A stretch of 64,000 nt of DNA from Actinomyces oricola (GTDB lineage: Bacteria > Actinomycetota > Actinomycetes > Actinomycetales > Actinomycetaceae), in assembly GCF_004104015.1 (NCBI RefSeq), contig NZ_RYFV01000002.1, positions 90,015 to 154,014 of the forward strand, written 5' to 3'. This document shows, one piece after another, positions 1 to 8,818 of this stretch. The notes beneath the pieces are model-generated. The model was given only the letters and a program-made list of their open reading frames with translations. It was not told the DNA's origin and did not search any database. Position 1 is the first letter of the stretch. The number at the start of each line of letters is the position of its first letter. The translations under genes were made by a program, and so were the position numbers.

Positions 1-1
1 G

Positions 2-496
2 TTCCGCTCCGTCGAGGAACTCATCCCCGACTTCGAGCGTTATGGGATCCGCCTCAATATGGAGGCTCACCCCTATGATTTCATCGAACTCCACGATGAT
101 GCGCTGCGCCTGGTGCGCGCCGTCAACAAGGAGTGGATGGGATACGAGTTCTGCTGCCCCCACGCCTTCCATCTTTCCGACGGCGCCGGAGATGTTGGGC
201 GCATGATTCGCACTGCAGCGGCTGCCGGCAAGCTCCGGGAGGTCCATGTTGCCGACGGATTCAATCACCGGGCCAACGACGGCAACCGTTACATTATTAA
301 CCCCCCGGGGGCCGACGTTACCGTCCATCAGCACAACGAAATTGGTCATGGCGAGGTCCCTTGGGACGAGGTCTTCGCGACCTTGCGAGAGGTGGGCTTC
401 GACGGCGTCGTTTCGGTCTGCGTCTTCGGCTGGCACGAACACGCCGATGACATCCACAAACGAATGCTCCAGCGCCTGAGCGCCGAGCTCGGCTGA
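2..496 (+). CDS. Sugar phosphate isomerase/epimerase, C-terminal part (5' end outside window)
   Basis: The frame is open from the first bases, so the gene begins upstream; 164 residues are visible. The sequence resembles the C-terminal half of xylose-isomerase-like TIM-barrel proteins (AP endonuclease family 2 fold). It has a conserved metal-ligand Glu/His stretch (MEAHPYDF), a second His/Asp region (VHVADGFNHRANDG) and a late Glu/His region (HQHNEIGHGEVPW) in the order expected for this fold. Such enzymes isomerise or epimerise sugars, inosose or their phosphates. The following gene is a sugar porter, so the pair probably belongs to a sugar or polyol uptake and catabolism locus. The exact substrate cannot be told from this fragment. 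Confidence 0.85.
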   Translation, partial: FRSVEELIPDFERYGIRLNMEAHPYDFIELHDDALRLVRAVNKEWMGYEFCCPHAFHLSDGAGDVGRMIRTAAAAGKLREVHVADGFNHRANDGNRYIINPPGADVTVHQHNEIGHGEVPWDEVFATLREVGFDGVVSVCVFGWHEHADDIHKRMLQRLSAELG

Positions 497-522
497 ACCG
501 GAGCCGCCGGCCGTGGCAAACG

Positions 523-586
523 CCCGGTTCCCTCTCCGCGCGAGGTGAACCGGGGTCCCTGCTCCGCCACTGGCGGAGCAGGGACC
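523..586 (+). terminator. Stem-loops after the isomerase gene
   Basis: A perfect 16-bp inverted repeat lies at 554-569 and 571-586, followed by TTAAA. A second, 8-bp inverted repeat (523-530 with 547-554) sits just upstream. Placed 60-90 bases after the isomerase stop and before the MFS gene, this is probably a transcription terminator. There is no long T tract, as is usual in high-GC actinobacteria. Confidence 0.65.
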
Positions 587-712
587 TTAAACCCACTTCC
601 CACCCCATGCGCGTCCTTCTCACATCTTGGCTCGTCGCCCCGCACACAATGAGGCGCCGGCCCCCAAAAAAGGACTGGTCGACGAAGACCGCCCCCCAAC
701 AAGGAGATTCCA

Positions 713-2302
713 ATGTCCCAACCCGCATCATCGGTGGACGACTACACGCCGGACAGAATTAAAAAACTGGCAGAGGAGACGCCGCCGTCAGGGCCTAAAC
801 GCTCACTGGGCCTCATCGCTTTCGTGGCCACTCTCGGGTCGCTGCTCTTCGGCTACGACACCGGAGTCATCTCCGGGGCCCTGCCCTATATGTATCTGCC
901 TCACGACGCTCACGGCTTGCAGATCAACGACGTTGAGGAGGGGCTCGTCGGAGCCTTCCTCTGCCTGGGCGCCGCCATTGGTGCGGCCGTGGGCGGCAAG
1001 CTGTCCGACAAGTACGGGCGGCGGCACAACATTATCCTGCTCGCGGTCGTCTTCTTCGTCGGTGCGGTGGGCTGTGCTCTGGCGCCGAGTATCTGGATCC
1101 TCTACGTCTTCCGCATCGTCCTCGGCTTCGCGGTCGGCGGTGCCTCGGGTACGGTGCCGGTGTTCCTCGGTGAGACGGCGCCCAAGCGCATCCGTGGCAC
1201 CCTGGTGGCGGTGGACCAGATGATGATCGTCTTCGGTCAGTTCCTCGCCTTCTCCATGAACGCCGTCATTGCCCAGAGCCAGGGCGGCCCGCACTTCACG
1301 ACCACCGACGGCCAGAGCGTCGACTGGTCGGACTCGGTGGCCACGCAGTTCGCCAACGGCATGTTCTCCATCGCCGACGGCAATGGCGCCACGTGGCGTT
1401 ACATGCTCATTCTCGCATCGCTGCCCGCCATTGCCCTGTGGATCGGTATCCGTCTCATGCCGGAGTCCTCGCGGTGGTACGTGGCCAACCAGCGGATCCC
1501 CGAGGCCATCGGCTCGCTCAAGCGCGTGCGCAATGAGGAAAAGGACGGCCCCGTCGCCGACGAGATCGACGAGATGCTCGAGATCCAGCGCAAGGAGGCC
1601 AACCAGGAGAAATGGGGGCTCGCCCAGATCCTGGGAGTGAGGTGGACGAGGCGACTGCTCGGCATCGGCATTGTCCTGGGCCTGGCCGACCAGCTCACGG
1701 GCATTAACACGGCGATGTACTACACGCCCAAGGTGCTTTCGGCGGCCGGTCTGCCCATGAGCGATGCCATCTCCCTCAATGTGGTCTCCGGTGCCATTTC
1801 CTTCATCGGGTCGGCCGTGGGCCTGTATCTTGTGACTCGCTTCGCGCGTCGCCATGTGGGCATCTACCAGGAAACGAGTATTGTCATCTCGCTCGGCGTC
1901 CTGGCGGCCGTCTTCTTCTTCCTCATTGAGCCCTACCAGAACGCCGAGGGCGACATTATCGGTGCGCCGTCCTTCGCCCCCTACTTCGTCCTGCTCATTG
2001 TCAGCCTCTTCGTGTTCGCCAAGCAGTCCGGAACGGTGACCTGGGTGCTCATTGCGGAGATCTTCCCCTCCAAGATTCGCGGTACCGCCATGGGGCTGGC
2101 CGTGGGAACGCTGTGGATCGCCAATGGCCTGGTGGCCTGGCTCTTCCCCATTATGATGAAGCGGATCGGGGGTGCGGGAACCTACCTCATCTTCGCCCTC
2201 ATCAACGTCGGATCGCTGCTGTTCTACCTCAAGGTCGTTCCGGAGACGAAGTACCACTCCCTGGAGGAGCTGGAGGACCGCTTTGAGAAGGAGTACAGCT
2301 AA
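713..2302 (+). CDS. MFS sugar porter family transporter
   Basis: A 529-residue, 12-helix major facilitator protein of the sugar porter family (xylose, inositol and galactose proton symporters). Family motifs are visible: GYDTGVISGA in the first helix, DKYGRR in the cytoplasmic loop between helices 2 and 3, PESSRWYV before the central loop, and VPETKYHSLEELE near the C-terminus. The ATG is preceded by AAGGAG at good spacing (about 702-707). There is an insertion of roughly 40 residues between helices 5 and 6 (around residues 190-225, Thr/Asp/Ser-rich). Together with the preceding isomerase it suggests uptake of a monosaccharide or inositol; the substrate is not determinable from sequence alone. 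Confidence 0.93.
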   Translation: MSQPASSVDDYTPDRIKKLAEETPPSGPKRSLGLIAFVATLGSLLFGYDTGVISGALPYMYLPHDAHGLQINDVEEGLVGAFLCLGAAIGAAVGGKLSDKYGRRHNIILLAVVFFVGAVGCALAPSIWILYVFRIVLGFAVGGASGTVPVFLGETAPKRIRGTLVAVDQMMIVFGQFLAFSMNAVIAQSQGGPHFTTTDGQSVDWSDSVATQFANGMFSIADGNGATWRYMLILASLPAIALWIGIRLMPESSRWYVANQRIPEAIGSLKRVRNEEKDGPVADEIDEMLEIQRKEANQEKWGLAQILGVRWTRRLLGIGIVLGLADQLTGINTAMYYTPKVLSAAGLPMSDAISLNVVSGAISFIGSAVGLYLVTRFARRHVGIYQETSIVISLGVLAAVFFFLIEPYQNAEGDIIGAPSFAPYFVLLIVSLFVFAKQSGTVTWVLIAEIFPSKIRGTAMGLAVGTLWIANGLVAWLFPIMMKRIGGAGTYLIFALINVGSLLFYLKVVPETKYHSLEELEDRFEKEYS

Positions 2303-2372
2303 GCGCTCCCGGGTTCCCGTCTAAGGGGTCTGAGGCCGGCGCGTCGCGCTGGCGCAATGCCCCTGGGCCCCA

Positions 2373-2453
2373 GGAACTCACTGCCAAGGCCGACCCCGCT
2401 GTTCCCCGTGCCGCAGCGCGCCGGGAACAGCGGGGTCGGCCTCCAGGAGTTCC
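2373..2453 (+). terminator. Strong two-part hairpin terminator after the MFS gene
   Basis: A perfect 20-bp inverted repeat (2387-2406 with 2423-2442) encloses a 16-base loop. A further 7-bp pair (2373-2379 with 2447-2453) extends the same stem after small internal loops. It follows the MFS stop by about 70 bases. Little T-rich sequence follows. Confidence 0.75.
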
Positions 2454-2506
2454 GCCTGCTGCGGTGTGCGATTGCTGCGGCAGGCGGAAACCGCCATCAA
2501 TCGCTT

Positions 2507-2535
2507 TATATGTCAAGACAAACGGTGTAATGTGA
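2507..2535 (+). promoter_or_regulatory. Likely promoter/operator of the alcohol dehydrogenase gene
   Basis: A short AT-rich island in otherwise GC-rich DNA contains the dyad TGTC-AA-GACA followed by a -10-like TGTAAT about 10 bases later. It lies 65-90 bases before the proposed start. A repressor site overlapping the promoter is plausible; no specific regulator can be named. Confidence 0.4.
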
Positions 2536-2598
2536 GTGGTGGCCCAATGGGTCGCAGCGCTCCGCCGGCCCTCCCCAAATACTGAGAGGCAAGTGACC

Positions 2599-3744
2599 AT
2601 GACAAGCAACGAGGCAGTCCAGGTCCCCGACACCATGCGTGCCGCCGTCCTGCGCGACCCGGAGCAGGGGCTCCAAATGGAGACCCTGCGCACCCCTCAC
2701 CCCAAGAGCGGCGAAGTCCTCATAAAGGTCGTCGCCTGCGGCCTATGCCACTCCGACCTGCACGTCATAGGCGGCGCCATTGCCTTCCCCCTGCCGGCCG
2801 TCCTCGGGCACGAGGTCTCCGGGGTCATTGTCGAGCTCGGCCCGGGCAACGAGCACACCGGCCTGGAGGTGGGGCAGAAGGTCGCCGGTGGTTTCCTCAT
2901 GCCCTGCGGGCAGTGCGAAGCCTGCGCCGCGGGCCGCGACGAGTTGTGCGGCCCCTTCTTCGAGCTCAACCGCCTCAAGGGGGTGCTCTACGACGGCACC
3001 ACCCGCCTGGCCACCCTCGATGGCGAGAGCGTGGCCATGTATTCCATGGGCGGCCTGGCCGAGTACGCCGTCGTCCCCTCCACCTCCGTGGCCCCCGTCC
3101 CGGACACCATTGACCTGGTCCCCTCCGCCATTCTGGGCTGCGCCGCTCTGACCGGCTACGGCGCAGTGCGCCGCGGAGCCGACCTGCGCTTCGGGGAGAC
3201 CGTGGCCGTGGTGGCCACCGGCGGCGTGGGAACCAATATTGTCCAGATCGCCCGCGCCTTCGGCGCCAGCCAGGTCATCGCCATTGACGTTTCGGATGAG
3301 AAACTGGCCCCCATGTTCGACTACGGCGCCACCGCCGTGGTCAACTCGGTCACCCACAACGCCCGCGAGGAGGTCTTCCGACTCACCGGCGGCAAGGGCG
3401 TGGACGTGGCCTTCGAGGCCCTGGGCATTCCCGCCACCTGGACCACGGCGCTGGACGTCCTGGCCGACGGCGGCCGCATGGTCCCGATCGGACTGGGGGC
3501 CGGCGTGCAGACCGCCGGGGTTGAGATCAACCGCACCGTGCGCCGCTCCCAGTCGATTCTGGGCTCCTACGGCGCCCGTACCCGCCAGGATCTGCCCGCT
3601 GTTGTCGATCTGGCGGCCCGGGGCATTATTAACTACAAGGATGTCGTCTCGCGCCGCCTCCCCCTCCAGGACGCCGGCAAGGGCTATGAGGCCCTGAGGA
3701 ACCGCGAAATCCAAGGGCGCGCGGTGGTCGACATGTCCCTGTGA
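2599..3744 (+). CDS. Zinc-dependent alcohol dehydrogenase (MDR family)
   Basis: A 381-residue medium-chain dehydrogenase. The catalytic zinc ligands are visible in GLCHSDLHVIGG (Cys) and GHEVSG (His-Glu). The structural zinc lobe is CGQCEACAAGRDELC with four cysteines. The Rossmann glycine motif ATGGVGTNIVQIA follows, then an acidic residue (AIDVS) that favours NAD over NADP. The start at 2599 follows GAGAGG; longer in-frame starts upstream (from 2536) would run into the promoter island and lack a ribosome site. It oxidises an alcohol or reduces an aldehyde; the substrate is unknown. It stands alone between two terminators. Confidence 0.9.
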   Translation: MTSNEAVQVPDTMRAAVLRDPEQGLQMETLRTPHPKSGEVLIKVVACGLCHSDLHVIGGAIAFPLPAVLGHEVSGVIVELGPGNEHTGLEVGQKVAGGFLMPCGQCEACAAGRDELCGPFFELNRLKGVLYDGTTRLATLDGESVAMYSMGGLAEYAVVPSTSVAPVPDTIDLVPSAILGCAALTGYGAVRRGADLRFGETVAVVATGGVGTNIVQIARAFGASQVIAIDVSDEKLAPMFDYGATAVVNSVTHNAREEVFRLTGGKGVDVAFEALGIPATWTTALDVLADGGRMVPIGLGAGVQTAGVEINRTVRRSQSILGSYGARTRQDLPAVVDLAARGIINYKDVVSRRLPLQDAGKGYEALRNREIQGRAVVDMSL

Positions 3745-4099
3745 CCGCCGGCCCGCAGGGCCGGCCTGCACGCGTGCGCGTTCGGTGCGCCGGAACTCGA
3801 TCGGCGGCGCACCGGGCGCGCACATGTGCGCCCGGGAGCCGATGGCTTCACCGTTGGGACCAGGCTCGATCCGCCGGCGAGCCCAGCCGTTGTGAATCTG
3901 TCGTGAATCCAAGGGGTCACTCGCCCTGGGGTCGCCGGTTCGGCTCACTTGGCCCGGCCCGCTTGGCAGTCGGGGATGGCCGCCGCGGGATTCGCGCGAC
4001 CCGGCATTGCCGGCTCAATCCTCCAGATCCGGTTGCCCTCAGACGGCGCGGAGGGGCATGATAGTTATATCGCTACTGGAAGTATCGAAAGGTGTTCTT
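3745..4099. other. Gene-poor stretch with terminator hairpin, palindrome and AT-rich dyad
   Basis: About 350 bases without a convincing gene. An 8-bp GC hairpin with a GCA loop (3747-3765) right after the dehydrogenase stop is a probable terminator. A perfect 14-bp palindrome (GCGCACATGTGCGC) lies at 3818-3831. The AT-rich dyad GATA-N4-TATC at 4060-4071, with another TATCG at 4083-4087, sits just before the next gene and is a candidate promoter or operator. Nothing else was recognised. Confidence 0.5.
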
Positions 4100-4696
4100 G
4101 TGGACGGCGCTCTAAGCGGCCCCATGCGGGTCCTGGTCCCTGCCTCTCTGCTCGTGTCCTTCGCCGCCAACGACGGCGAGGAGCTGGCGACCATGTCCGC
4201 AACGATGGTCGACACCCTGGCCCGCCTACCCGCAGCGGTGCGCTCCCGGGCGGGGTCGCGCCTGGAGGCGCTGGCCGTCTCCCGCAGGCACGTCCAGGTG
4301 GGGGTGGCCACCATGGGGCTGCTATACGGCGCCGCCGCCCTCGACGGCGTGCGCACGGCTGGACGGGGCTGGTTCTACCAGGACGTTCAGCGGGCCTTCG
4401 GGCTGCACGCATACGGGCACATGGCCGCTTCCGCGCTGACCCGCGGCTACACCTCCGGCGTGGCCACCTCGCCGACCGTGGTGCTGCCGGTGTGGTGGTG
4501 GGCGCGCTCGCGGCTGCGGCGCGCCGGCGTACCCGACCGCTCGAACCTGCCCCGGGCGGCGCTCATCGTCGGCTCCTGGCTGGCACTCGCTCACGCCCTG
4601 GGCGCCTGCGCCGCGGCGCATGGCGCCCGTACCGCCCCGGATGGTGCGCCCCGGGCCCGCTCAGCCGTCTCGCCGGGGGGCGGGTGGCTCCGATGA
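4100..4696 (+). CDS. HXXEE-type membrane protein, first of a pair
   Basis: A 198-residue protein with several hydrophobic segments. Near its N-terminus it carries NDGEEL, which aligns with the defining His-x-x-Glu-Glu of HXXEE-domain membrane proteins but has Asn in place of His. The GTG at 4100 is preferred because AAAGG lies 7 bases upstream and the start-to-motif distance then matches the next gene. An ATG at 4058 or a TTG at 4007 are alternatives. Its stop overlaps the next start (ATGA), so the two are translationally coupled. The function of the family is unknown, though proteins of this kind are sometimes suspected to be metal-dependent membrane enzymes. Confidence 0.6.
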   Translation: MDGALSGPMRVLVPASLLVSFAANDGEELATMSATMVDTLARLPAAVRSRAGSRLEALAVSRRHVQVGVATMGLLYGAAALDGVRTAGRGWFYQDVQRAFGLHAYGHMAASALTRGYTSGVATSPTVVLPVWWWARSRLRRAGVPDRSNLPRAALIVGSWLALAHALGACAAAHGARTAPDGAPRARSAVSPGGGWLR

Positions 4697-5139
4697 GCGC
4701 TCCCGTACGCCGCGCCCTGAACCCGGACCAGGTCTGGGCGCTCACCCTGGGGCTGCTGGCGATCCACCAGGCCGAGGAAGTCGTCTACTCGGCCCATTCC
4801 TGGCTCGAGCACGTCGGCTCAACCGGTTGGCCCCTCCTTGACGCCCACTTGCGGGGCCCGTCAGGCGGGGGCACCCCACTGGCCGACGCGCGCGTATCCC
4901 GGCGCCTGGCCGCCGTCGGGGTGCAGGCGCTCGGCGCCGGCGCCCTGTGGGCCTGCGCACGCCGCTCCGAGCCGGCCACCCGGATACTCGCTACCGGGGT
5001 GTGCTTGGGAAGCGCTGCGGCCTTCGTCATGCACATTGCCGTCTCGGCGCGTACCCGCTCGGCCATGCCAGGGCTGAGCACGTCCTTGCTGCCCGGACTG
5101 CCCGGAGCGGCCCTGACTCTGCGCGCCATCTGGGCGTAA
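4693..5139 (+). CDS. HXXEE domain-containing membrane protein, second of a pair
   Basis: A 148-residue membrane protein with the intact motif HQAEE (residues 24-28) in its first hydrophobic segment, then two or three more hydrophobic stretches. The ATG at 4693 overlaps the upstream stop by four bases. The pair looks like paralogous or complementary subunits: this one keeps the motif histidine and the other has lost it. The ORF stays open far upstream in this frame, but that part overlaps the first protein and is not credible coding sequence. Confidence 0.65.
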   Translation: MSAPVRRALNPDQVWALTLGLLAIHQAEEVVYSAHSWLEHVGSTGWPLLDAHLRGPSGGGTPLADARVSRRLAAVGVQALGAGALWACARRSEPATRILATGVCLGSAAAFVMHIAVSARTRSAMPGLSTSLLPGLPGAALTLRAIWA

Positions 5140-5174
5140 GCGCGGGACCATCGGAGCCCATTGCCCCTCGTGTG

Positions 5175-5220
5175 CCCCTCGTGTCGGCCCGGGGTCGGCG
5201 TCGCGAGCCGACACGAGGGG
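5175..5220 (+). terminator. Hairpin terminator between the HXXEE pair and guaA
   Basis: A perfect 14-bp inverted repeat (5175-5188 with 5207-5220) with an 18-base loop, in the 156-base gap before guaA. The arm sequence CCCCTCGTG also occurs once more just upstream (5164-5172), giving an alternative pairing. Confidence 0.65.
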
Positions 5221-5295
5221 CCGCGGCCGTCATTGCCCCTTGTCGCCTCGGGGCCGCTTCCCCGGGGCCGGCTGGCCGCTCAGTATGCTGGGTGC

Positions 5296-6900
5296 GTGAC
5301 CACTCCCACCAGTGCTGCTCCCGGGGCGCACGCGGGCGGAGCCGTCGGGCCGGTCCTCGTCGTCGATTTCGGCGCCCAGTACGCCCAGCTCATTGCCCGT
5401 CGTGTGCGTGAGGCCTCGGTTTACTCCGAGATCGTGCCGCACACCATGGACGTGGCGGAGATGCTCGCCAAGAGCCCGGCCGCCATTATCCTGTCGGGCG
5501 GACCCTCCTCCGTCTACGCCAATGACGCCCCCGGGATCGACCCGGCCCTCTTCGACGCGGGGATACCAATCCTGGGCATCTGCTACGGCTTCCAGGCCAT
5601 GGCTCAGGCTCTGGGGGGAGCAGTGGGGCGCACTGGCACCCGCGAGTACGGTCGCACCCCGGCCGCCGTCGAGACCGACTCCTGCCTCTTCGCCGGCACG
5701 CCGATCCAGCAGGCGGTGTGGATGAGTCACGGCGACGCCGTTGAGGCGGCCCCCGCCGGCTTCGTCGTGACCGCCTCCACCGAGCAAACTCCGGTGGCCG
5801 CCTTCGAGGACCGGGAGCGCCGCCTTTTCGGCCTCCAGTGGCACCCCGAGGTGCTCCACTCCGAGCACGGCCAGGCCGCCCTGGAGAACTTCCTGCACCA
5901 CGGTGCGGGCATCGCGCCGACTTGGACGTCGGAGAACATCATTGATGAGCAGGTCGAGCGCATTCGCCAGCGGGTGGGTGACGCCCACGTCATCTGCGGC
6001 CTGTCCGGTGGCGTCGACTCCTCCGTGGCCGCCGCCCTGGTGCACCGCGCCATCGGCGACCAGCTCACCTGCATCTTCGTGGACCACGGCCTGCTGCGCG
6101 CCGGCGAGCGGGAGCAGGTGGAGACCGACTACGCCGTCGGCATGGGTATCCGCGTCATCACCGTGGACGAGTCCGAGCGCTTCCTGACCGCCCTGGCCGG
6201 CGTGACCGACCCGGAGGCCAAGCGGAAGATTATTGGCCGGGAGTTCATCCGCTCCTTTGAGGCCGCCCAGCGCCGCGTCGTGAAGGAGGTGGGGGCCGCC
6301 GGTGGACAGATCAGATTCCTGGTCCAGGGCACCCTCTACCCCGACGTCGTGGAGTCCGGGGACGGGGAGGGCACCGCCAACATTAAGAGCCACCACAATG
6401 TGGGCGGTCTACCCGAGGACCTGGACTTCGAGCTCATTGAACCCCTGCGCGAGCTGTTCAAAGACGAGGTGCGTGTTATTGGCCGTGAACTGGGCGTGCC
6501 GGAGAAGATCGTGGCCCGCCAGCCCTTCCCCGGCCCCGGCCTGGGCATCCGCATTATTGGGGAGGTGACGGCGGAGAACCTGCGCATTCTGCGCGCCGCC
6601 GACGTCATTGCCCGCGAGGAGCTCGCCGCCGCCGGACTCGACACGGAGATCTGGCAGTGCCCGGTCATCCTCCTGGCCGGGGTGCGGAGTGTGGGCGTCC
6701 AGGGTGACGGCCGCACCTACGGCCACCCCGTGGTCCTGCGGCCGGTCAGCAGCGAGGACGCCATGACCGCGGACTGGACGCGGCTGCCCTACGACGTGCT
6801 CGCCCGCATCTCCACGCGTATTACCAACCTCGTTCCCGAGGTCAATCGCGTGGTGCTCGACTGCACCTCCAAGCCCCCGGGCACCATTGAGTGGGAGTGA
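5296..6900 (+). CDS. guaA: GMP synthase (glutamine-hydrolysing), two-domain form
   Basis: A 534-residue enzyme that converts XMP, ATP and glutamine to GMP. The class I glutaminase domain (residues about 18-205) has the nucleophile in GICYGFQ (Cys96) and the His/Glu pair in LQWHPEV. The ATP pyrophosphatase domain follows with P-loop SGGVDSS (around residue 236), QGTLYPD and HHNVGG. The C-terminal dimerisation domain ends in the family hallmark [12 protein letters not shown] at 5296 gives the usual family N-terminus (LVVDFGAQY at residue 21); longer in-frame starts would cover the upstream hairpin. This is the ordinary housekeeping copy; a second, glutaminase-less copy lies at 10566. Confidence 0.97.
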   Translation: MTTPTSAAPGAHAGGAVGPVLVVDFGAQYAQLIARRVREASVYSEIVPHTMDVAEMLAKSPAAIILSGGPSSVYANDAPGIDPALFDAGIPILGICYGFQAMAQALGGAVGRTGTREYGRTPAAVETDSCLFAGTPIQQAVWMSHGDAVEAAPAGFVVTASTEQTPVAAFEDRERRLFGLQWHPEVLHSEHGQAALENFLHHGAGIAPTWTSENIIDEQVERIRQRVGDAHVICGLSGGVDSSVAAALVHRAIGDQLTCIFVDHGLLRAGEREQVETDYAVGMGIRVITVDESERFLTALAGVTDPEAKRKIIGREFIRSFEAAQRRVVKEVGAAGGQIRFLVQGTLYPDVVESGDGEGTANIKSHHNVGGLPEDLDFELIEPLRELFKDEVRVIGRELGVPEKIVARQPFPGPGLGIRIIGEVTAENLRILRAADVIAREELAAAGLDTEIWQCPVILLAGVRSVGVQGDGRTYGHPVVLRPVSSEDAMTADWTRLPYDVLARISTRITNLVPEVNRVVLDCTSKPPGTIEWE

Positions 6901-6921
6901 CCTGCCTGGTCATGGTGGTCT

Positions 6922-6937
6922 TGACCAACTTAGGTCA
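6922..6937 (+). promoter_or_regulatory. Inverted repeat, probable toxin-antitoxin operator
   Basis: TGACC-N6-GGTCA forms a perfect 5-bp dyad 20 bases before the antitoxin start, overlapping a TTGACC that could be the -35 box. Phd/YefM antitoxins usually bind such dyads to repress their own operon, so autoregulation is inferred. Confidence 0.5.
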
Positions 6938-6956
6938 CAATGGGAGCATCACAGCC

Positions 6957-7187
6957 ATGGCGAAGCAGTACAACGTGGCTGAGGCCAAGGCGCATCTGTC
7001 TGATCTCCTGGCAAGGGTGGAGGGCGGCCAGGAGGTCATGATCGCGCGTGCGGGCAGGCCCGTTGCTCGGCTCGTCGCCGTGGAGGAGCCGAATCGCAGG
7101 GTGTTTCCCACCTACCCGGAGTACGACATCCCTGACGAGATCCTTGATGCTCCGTTGCCCGAGGACGAGCTCGCTCTGTGGGAGTAG
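6957..7187 (+). CDS. Type II antitoxin, Phd/YefM family
   Basis: A 76-residue protein. The N-terminal part (YNVAEAKAHLSDLLARVE, then IARAGRPVARL) is the DNA-binding fold of Phd/YefM antitoxins. The acidic C-terminal tail (PDEILDAPLPEDELALWE) would wrap around the toxin. The ATG at 6957 is chosen over an upstream in-frame start that overlaps the end of guaA. A PIN toxin follows directly. Confidence 0.88.
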   Translation: MAKQYNVAEAKAHLSDLLARVEGGQEVMIARAGRPVARLVAVEEPNRRVFPTYPEYDIPDEILDAPLPEDELALWE

Positions 7188-7189
7188 CG

Positions 7190-7585
7190 GTGGACGTCCT
7201 TCTCGACACCAATGTGGTTGTGCGGCTCTTGGGGACCGCGGGTCGCAGGATCCGCCCCGCTGCGCTCGATGTTCTTTCTCAGCCGCGCCACCGTCTGTGG
7301 GTCTCCAGCGCCAGTGCCTACGAACTCATTAGCAAGGTACGTCTAGGAAAATGGCCGCAGGCGGAGATGATCGCCTTGGGCTGGATGGACCGGCTATCTG
7401 ATATTGATGCTCAGCCTCTGGCCCTGGACATGCAGGACATGATCGCAGCCGCCTCCCTGATATGGGAGCACCGGGACCCCTTTGACCGGATGCTGGTAGC
7501 GCAGGCGACGCGCCGGGGCTGGGCGCTGGCGAGCACGGACCGCGTCTTCAAGGCACTTCCGGGCGTGCAGCTCATTGCGTGCTGA
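7190..7585 (+). CDS. PIN-domain toxin (VapC-like)
   Basis: A 131-residue PIN-domain ribonuclease. Acidic active-site residues appear in order: LLDTN near the start, the Glu of SAYELISK, HRDPFDRMLVAQA and ASTDRVF near the end. It would cleave RNA in the cell when freed from the Phd-type antitoxin. The GTG at 7190 has GGAG five bases upstream inside the antitoxin stop region. GTG at 7178, overlapping the antitoxin, is an alternative. The combination of a Phd/YefM antitoxin with a PIN toxin is a common type II pairing. Confidence 0.88.
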   Translation: MDVLLDTNVVVRLLGTAGRRIRPAALDVLSQPRHRLWVSSASAYELISKVRLGKWPQAEMIALGWMDRLSDIDAQPLALDMQDMIAAASLIWEHRDPFDRMLVAQATRRGWALASTDRVFKALPGVQLIAC

Positions 7586-7659
7586 GCAGGTCGAATCTGT
7601 GGCGACCAAGGAGCGTGCGACGGGGCGGAGGCGTGAGAATAGTGGAGGGAAGAGGAGTC

Positions 7660-8238
7660 ATGGCCAAGAGGTTGCTGGAGATGACGCTCGAGGAGCTCTG
7701 GGAGCTGTTCCCCATCGAGCTGACAGAGCACCGCAGCGAGTGGGCGGCACAGTATGCGCAGATGGAGGCGAGGCTTCTGGGGATCCTGCCGAGTCGTGCG
7801 GTCGTGCGCATCAGCCACATCGGGAGCACGGCGGTCGCGGGGATCTGGGCCAAACCCATTGTCGACGTACTCGTCGAGATCGAGGAGGGGGAGGAGATGG
7901 ACGTCGTCGTCAGGCTCCTTGAGCGCAGCGGCTTTCTCACGATGAGCAGCGAGGAGCGCCGGGCCTCCCTGAACGCCGGGTACACGGAGAACGGGTTCGA
8001 CGACGAGGTATTCCACATCCACCTCCGCTGCGCGGGCGACAATGATGAGCTCTACTTCAGGGACTTCCTCAACGACCACCCGGAGACGGCCAAGGAGTAC
8101 GAGGCGCTCAAGCTGGGGCTGTGGCACCGGTTCGAGCACGACCGCGATGGCTACACGCAGGCCAAGGGCGACTTCGTGAGACGCACGACCGGTGCGGCCC
8201 GGGCCGCGTACGGCAACAGGTACTCGGAGCGCGCCTGA
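7660..8238 (+). CDS. GrpB family protein (UPF0157)
   Basis: A 192-residue protein with the family signature HIGSTAVAGIWAKPIVDVLV, a GSxxV...K...D arrangement resembling the nucleotidyltransferase fold, and the C-terminal KEYEALKLGLWHRF...Y..AKGDFV. AGAGGAG lies just before the ATG at 7660; longer frames overlap the toxin gene. The family is linked to nucleotidyl transfer by fold only; the substrate is unknown. It follows the toxin-antitoxin pair by 74 bases and is probably not part of that system. Confidence 0.85.
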   Translation: MAKRLLEMTLEELWELFPIELTEHRSEWAAQYAQMEARLLGILPSRAVVRISHIGSTAVAGIWAKPIVDVLVEIEEGEEMDVVVRLLERSGFLTMSSEERRASLNAGYTENGFDDEVFHIHLRCAGDNDELYFRDFLNDHPETAKEYEALKLGLWHRFEHDRDGYTQAKGDFVRRTTGAARAAYGNRYSERA

Positions 8239-8266
8239 GACCCGCCGCCCGTGGTCGTGCACGCCC

Positions 8267-8818
8267 CTACGGTTCGTGTGCGCCGCCTGACGGCCGCATG
8301 ACTTTCTCGAGGCGGAGCATCTCGGCCGGGGGGTGCTCCGTGCCCGCTGGTGCCGGGTCACGGTGCGGTTCGTCGTGGGGGTCGGGGTAGTGGGCGTTGA
8401 AGAACTCGACGGCGTGGAAGCCGCAGCGGTTGATGTAGAAGTGGACGTTGCGGCGGTCGAGGTAGGGCGTGACCGTCTCCCAGACCCTCGTCTCCGGGTA
8501 GCGCGCCTCGATGGCGCGCCAGATAGCCAGGCCCAGGCCCCGGCTCTGGACCCCGTGCCTGACGTAGAGGAAGTCGAGGTGGTTGCGTCCGCCCACGGCG
8601 TCGACGGCGACGACCGCCCCGCCCAGGATCTCACCGTTCTCGATGGCGACGTAGGCGGCGGCACCCGGGCCCGAGAGCGAGGCGTCGATGTCCTCCTCAG
8701 GGAGCACGTCCTGCTCCTGCCCGAGGCTGTTCCGGGCGCCCAGGCGGAACGCTTCGCGCATATCGGCCTTGAACCGCGCGAGGTCCTTCTCCTGCAGGGG
8801 CTCCAGAGTCATCGCCAT
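8267..8818 (-). CDS. GNAT family N-acetyltransferase
   Basis: A 183-residue protein with the GNAT core: the beta4 strand LDFLYVRHGVQSRGLGLAIW contains the acetyl-CoA pyrophosphate loop (V-x-SRGLG), and a NVHFYINRCGFH helix and strand end the fold. The start at 8818 follows AGGAAG on the minus strand; the 54-residue upstream extension of the ORF is Pro/Arg-rich and unlikely to be coding. Substrate unknown. It is convergent with grpB and divergent from the DUF2974 gene. Confidence 0.85.
   Translation of the reverse strand: MAMTLEPLQEKDLARFKADMREAFRLGARNSLGQEQDVLPEEDIDASLSGPGAAAYVAIENGEILGGAVVAVDAVGGRNHLDFLYVRHGVQSRGLGLAIWRAIEARYPETRVWETVTPYLDRRNVHFYINRCGFHAVEFFNAHYPDPHDEPHRDPAPAGTEHPPAEMLRLEKVMRPSGGAHEP

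Noticed and set aside
803..2257. Long minus-strand ORF of 484 codons opposite the MFS gene
   Set aside because: Shadow frame of a clear transporter; composition is Gly/Asp/His/Arg-rich as usual for antisense frames in high-GC DNA, and no domain is seen.
6957..8238. GrpB as a third gene of the toxin-antitoxin operon
   Set aside because: It has its own ribosome site after a 74-base gap and its family is widespread without toxin genes.
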